Shown: positions 63,226 through 64,000 of the stretch, in pieces | Layout of the letters: each line of letters begins with the position of its first letter | How positions within the stretch are numbered: position 1 is the stretch's first letter | Assembly (NCBI RefSeq): GCF_030068475.1 | Contig: NZ_JAQOSP010000042.1 | Coordinates: 1 to 64,000, forward strand | Direction of reading: 5' to 3' | DNA from: Roseofilum acuticapitatum BLCC-M154 | GTDB lineage: Bacteria; Cyanobacteriota; Cyanobacteriia; Cyanobacteriales; Desertifilaceae | Length of the DNA stretch: 64,000 bases | Translations under genes and position numbers: made by a program | The notes under the pieces: model-generated | What the model was told of the DNA's origin: nothing | Database searches by the model: none | What the model saw: only the letters and a program-made list of their open reading frames with translations

Positions 63226-64000
63226 ATGGCCTCAACTTCTCGGCCGAGTAAACATACGAGTAAAGCGACTATACTCTCTTCTGGTTCGGTTTCCAGAAGT
63301 CCTAGGAGAAAAATAGCACCGGTTCCTCAGATGCGATCTGTGGTGATCTGGGGCTTGCTGGTTTTGGGTTTATTGGGATTAAGCCTAAAATTATTCACCT
63401 TACAGGTCATTCAGAGTTCTAAATTGCACGAAAAAGCACAAGGTCAACAGAAAAGTCCAGAACAGAAGGCTCCTCCCCGCCGTTCTATTGTCGATCGCCA
63501 AGGACACTTTTTGGCCGTGGATCAACCTCGGTTCACCTTGTATGCCCATCCCACTATGTTTAAAAAACCTGCTCAAGAGATTGCTGGTCAAGTTTCTCCT
63601 ATTTTGGGGATACCTATTAATCAACTCATACAACGTTTTTCTGAAGGCCCCACAGGAATTCAAATTCAGTATAGTGTGCCCGAAGATGCGGCTCGGCGAA
63701 TTCAACATTTATCTTTAGATGGCTTAGAGTTAACTGCCTATCAAGAGCGGATTTATCCCCAAGAAGACTTGGTATCGGAAGTGGTGGGATATGTGAATAT
63801 GGAGCGTGTAGGACAATCTGGAGTAGAAGCAGCCTATGAAAATATTCTAGAGCGATCGAGTCAATTGGTCGAAGTAACCCGTACTGGACAAGGAGATATT
63901 TTACCCAACCAAGGATCTTCTGCCCTATTTAATACGGATGCCCTGCAATTGCAATTAACTCTGGATACTCGTCTACAAAGGGTTTCACGCTTGGCTTTGT
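63226..64000 (+). CDS. ftsI: cell-division transpeptidase FtsI (PBP2-like), partial
   Basis: The N-terminal 258 residues of a class B penicillin-binding protein; the gene continues past the window. It has a basic, Ser-rich cytoplasmic tail (1-38), one membrane helix (about 42-62; WGLLVLGLLGLSLKLFTL), then the non-catalytic periplasmic domain with the hallmark RRSIVDRQGHFLAVD and the GxSGVEAAYENILER motif. The transpeptidase serine motif lies outside. It crosslinks septal peptidoglycan with FtsW. The start ATG at 63226 is 101 bp after the FtsL-like gene. Confidence 0.92.
   Translation, partial: MASTSRPSKHTSKATILSSGSVSRSPRRKIAPVPQMRSVVIWGLLVLGLLGLSLKLFTLQVIQSSKLHEKAQGQQKSPEQKAPPRRSIVDRQGHFLAVDQPRFTLYAHPTMFKKPAQEIAGQVSPILGIPINQLIQRFSEGPTGIQIQYSVPEDAARRIQHLSLDGLELTAYQERIYPQEDLVSEVVGYVNMERVGQSGVEAAYENILERSSQLVEVTRTGQGDILPNQGSSALFNTDALQLQLTLDTRLQRVSRLAL

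Noticed and set aside
1-64000. CRISPR array, tRNA or rRNA genes
   Set aside because: No regularly spaced direct repeats with unique spacers were seen; the heptad arrays have no spacers. No cloverleaf-like segment or rRNA sequence was noticed by eye.

Overview
The window is a 64 kb piece of a cyanobacterial chromosome. The evidence is the photosynthesis genes (psbV, psbV2, apcD), the cyanobacterial alkane pair ado-aar, a phylloquinone methyltransferase, many cyanobacteria-only families, and frequent copies of the HIP1 octamer GCGATCGC. The long multidomain kinases, the pilMNO genes and the dense short repeats suit a filamentous, oscillatorian-type genome; that last point is inference.

Layout. 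0-9.3 kb holds housekeeping and photosynthesis genes: a degenerate receiver protein, rsmH, the psbV2/psbV tandem, an acyl-ACP synthetase, a YlqD-like protein, the E2 subunit of pyruvate dehydrogenase, rlmD and apcD. 9.5-17.5 kb holds a barrel-domain protein, a 1760-residue kinase/ATPase/GAF/PP2C fusion and a membrane GTPase. 17.5-28 kb is an accessory island. It contains a ParDE module with a beheaded toxin, a DUF4157 protein and a second protein with the same 65-residue N-terminus but a different body (frameshifted), a YbjN-domain protein between them, a divergent AAA+ ATPase, twin 103-residue proteins, and a MerR / vWA-macro pair. 28-31 kb is pilMNO without pilQ. 31-43.4 kb is a block of four two-component sensor kinases on the minus strand. 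43.6-50.4 kb carries a conserved hypothetical gene, ado-aar-accA, folE and two small genes. 50.6-53.6 kb is a periplasmic binding protein with a Cache-HAMP-SpoIIE phosphatase. 53.6-64 kb is mostly housekeeping (hisF, menG, DUF445, rtcB), plus a type II restriction-modification pair whose 3' ends overlap, and an FtsL-like gene before ftsI, which runs off the right edge.

The intergenic DNA is unusually rich in nested repeats. (TTTTTAA)n arrays end in AATTGAT just before start codons (four cases) or at a gene truncation (one case). MITE-like elements with terminal inverted repeats occur at 7.2, 19.4 and 24.5 kb. A roughly 20-nt hairpin motif ending in CATGAA sits inside other repeats at three of its four sites. 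Several of these resemble the very small mobile repeats described in Nostoc.

The most promising candidate for an undescribed system is 18.4-25.1 kb: two proteins with a shared leader, studded with [VLI]QR motifs (one carrying DUF4157, a domain typical of contractile-injection-system cargo), a secretion-chaperone-like YbjN protein, an AAA+ ATPase and two small beta-rich proteins. No tail-sheath, tube or baseplate gene is visible in the window, so any link to an injection system remains inference. No tRNA, rRNA or CRISPR array was seen.
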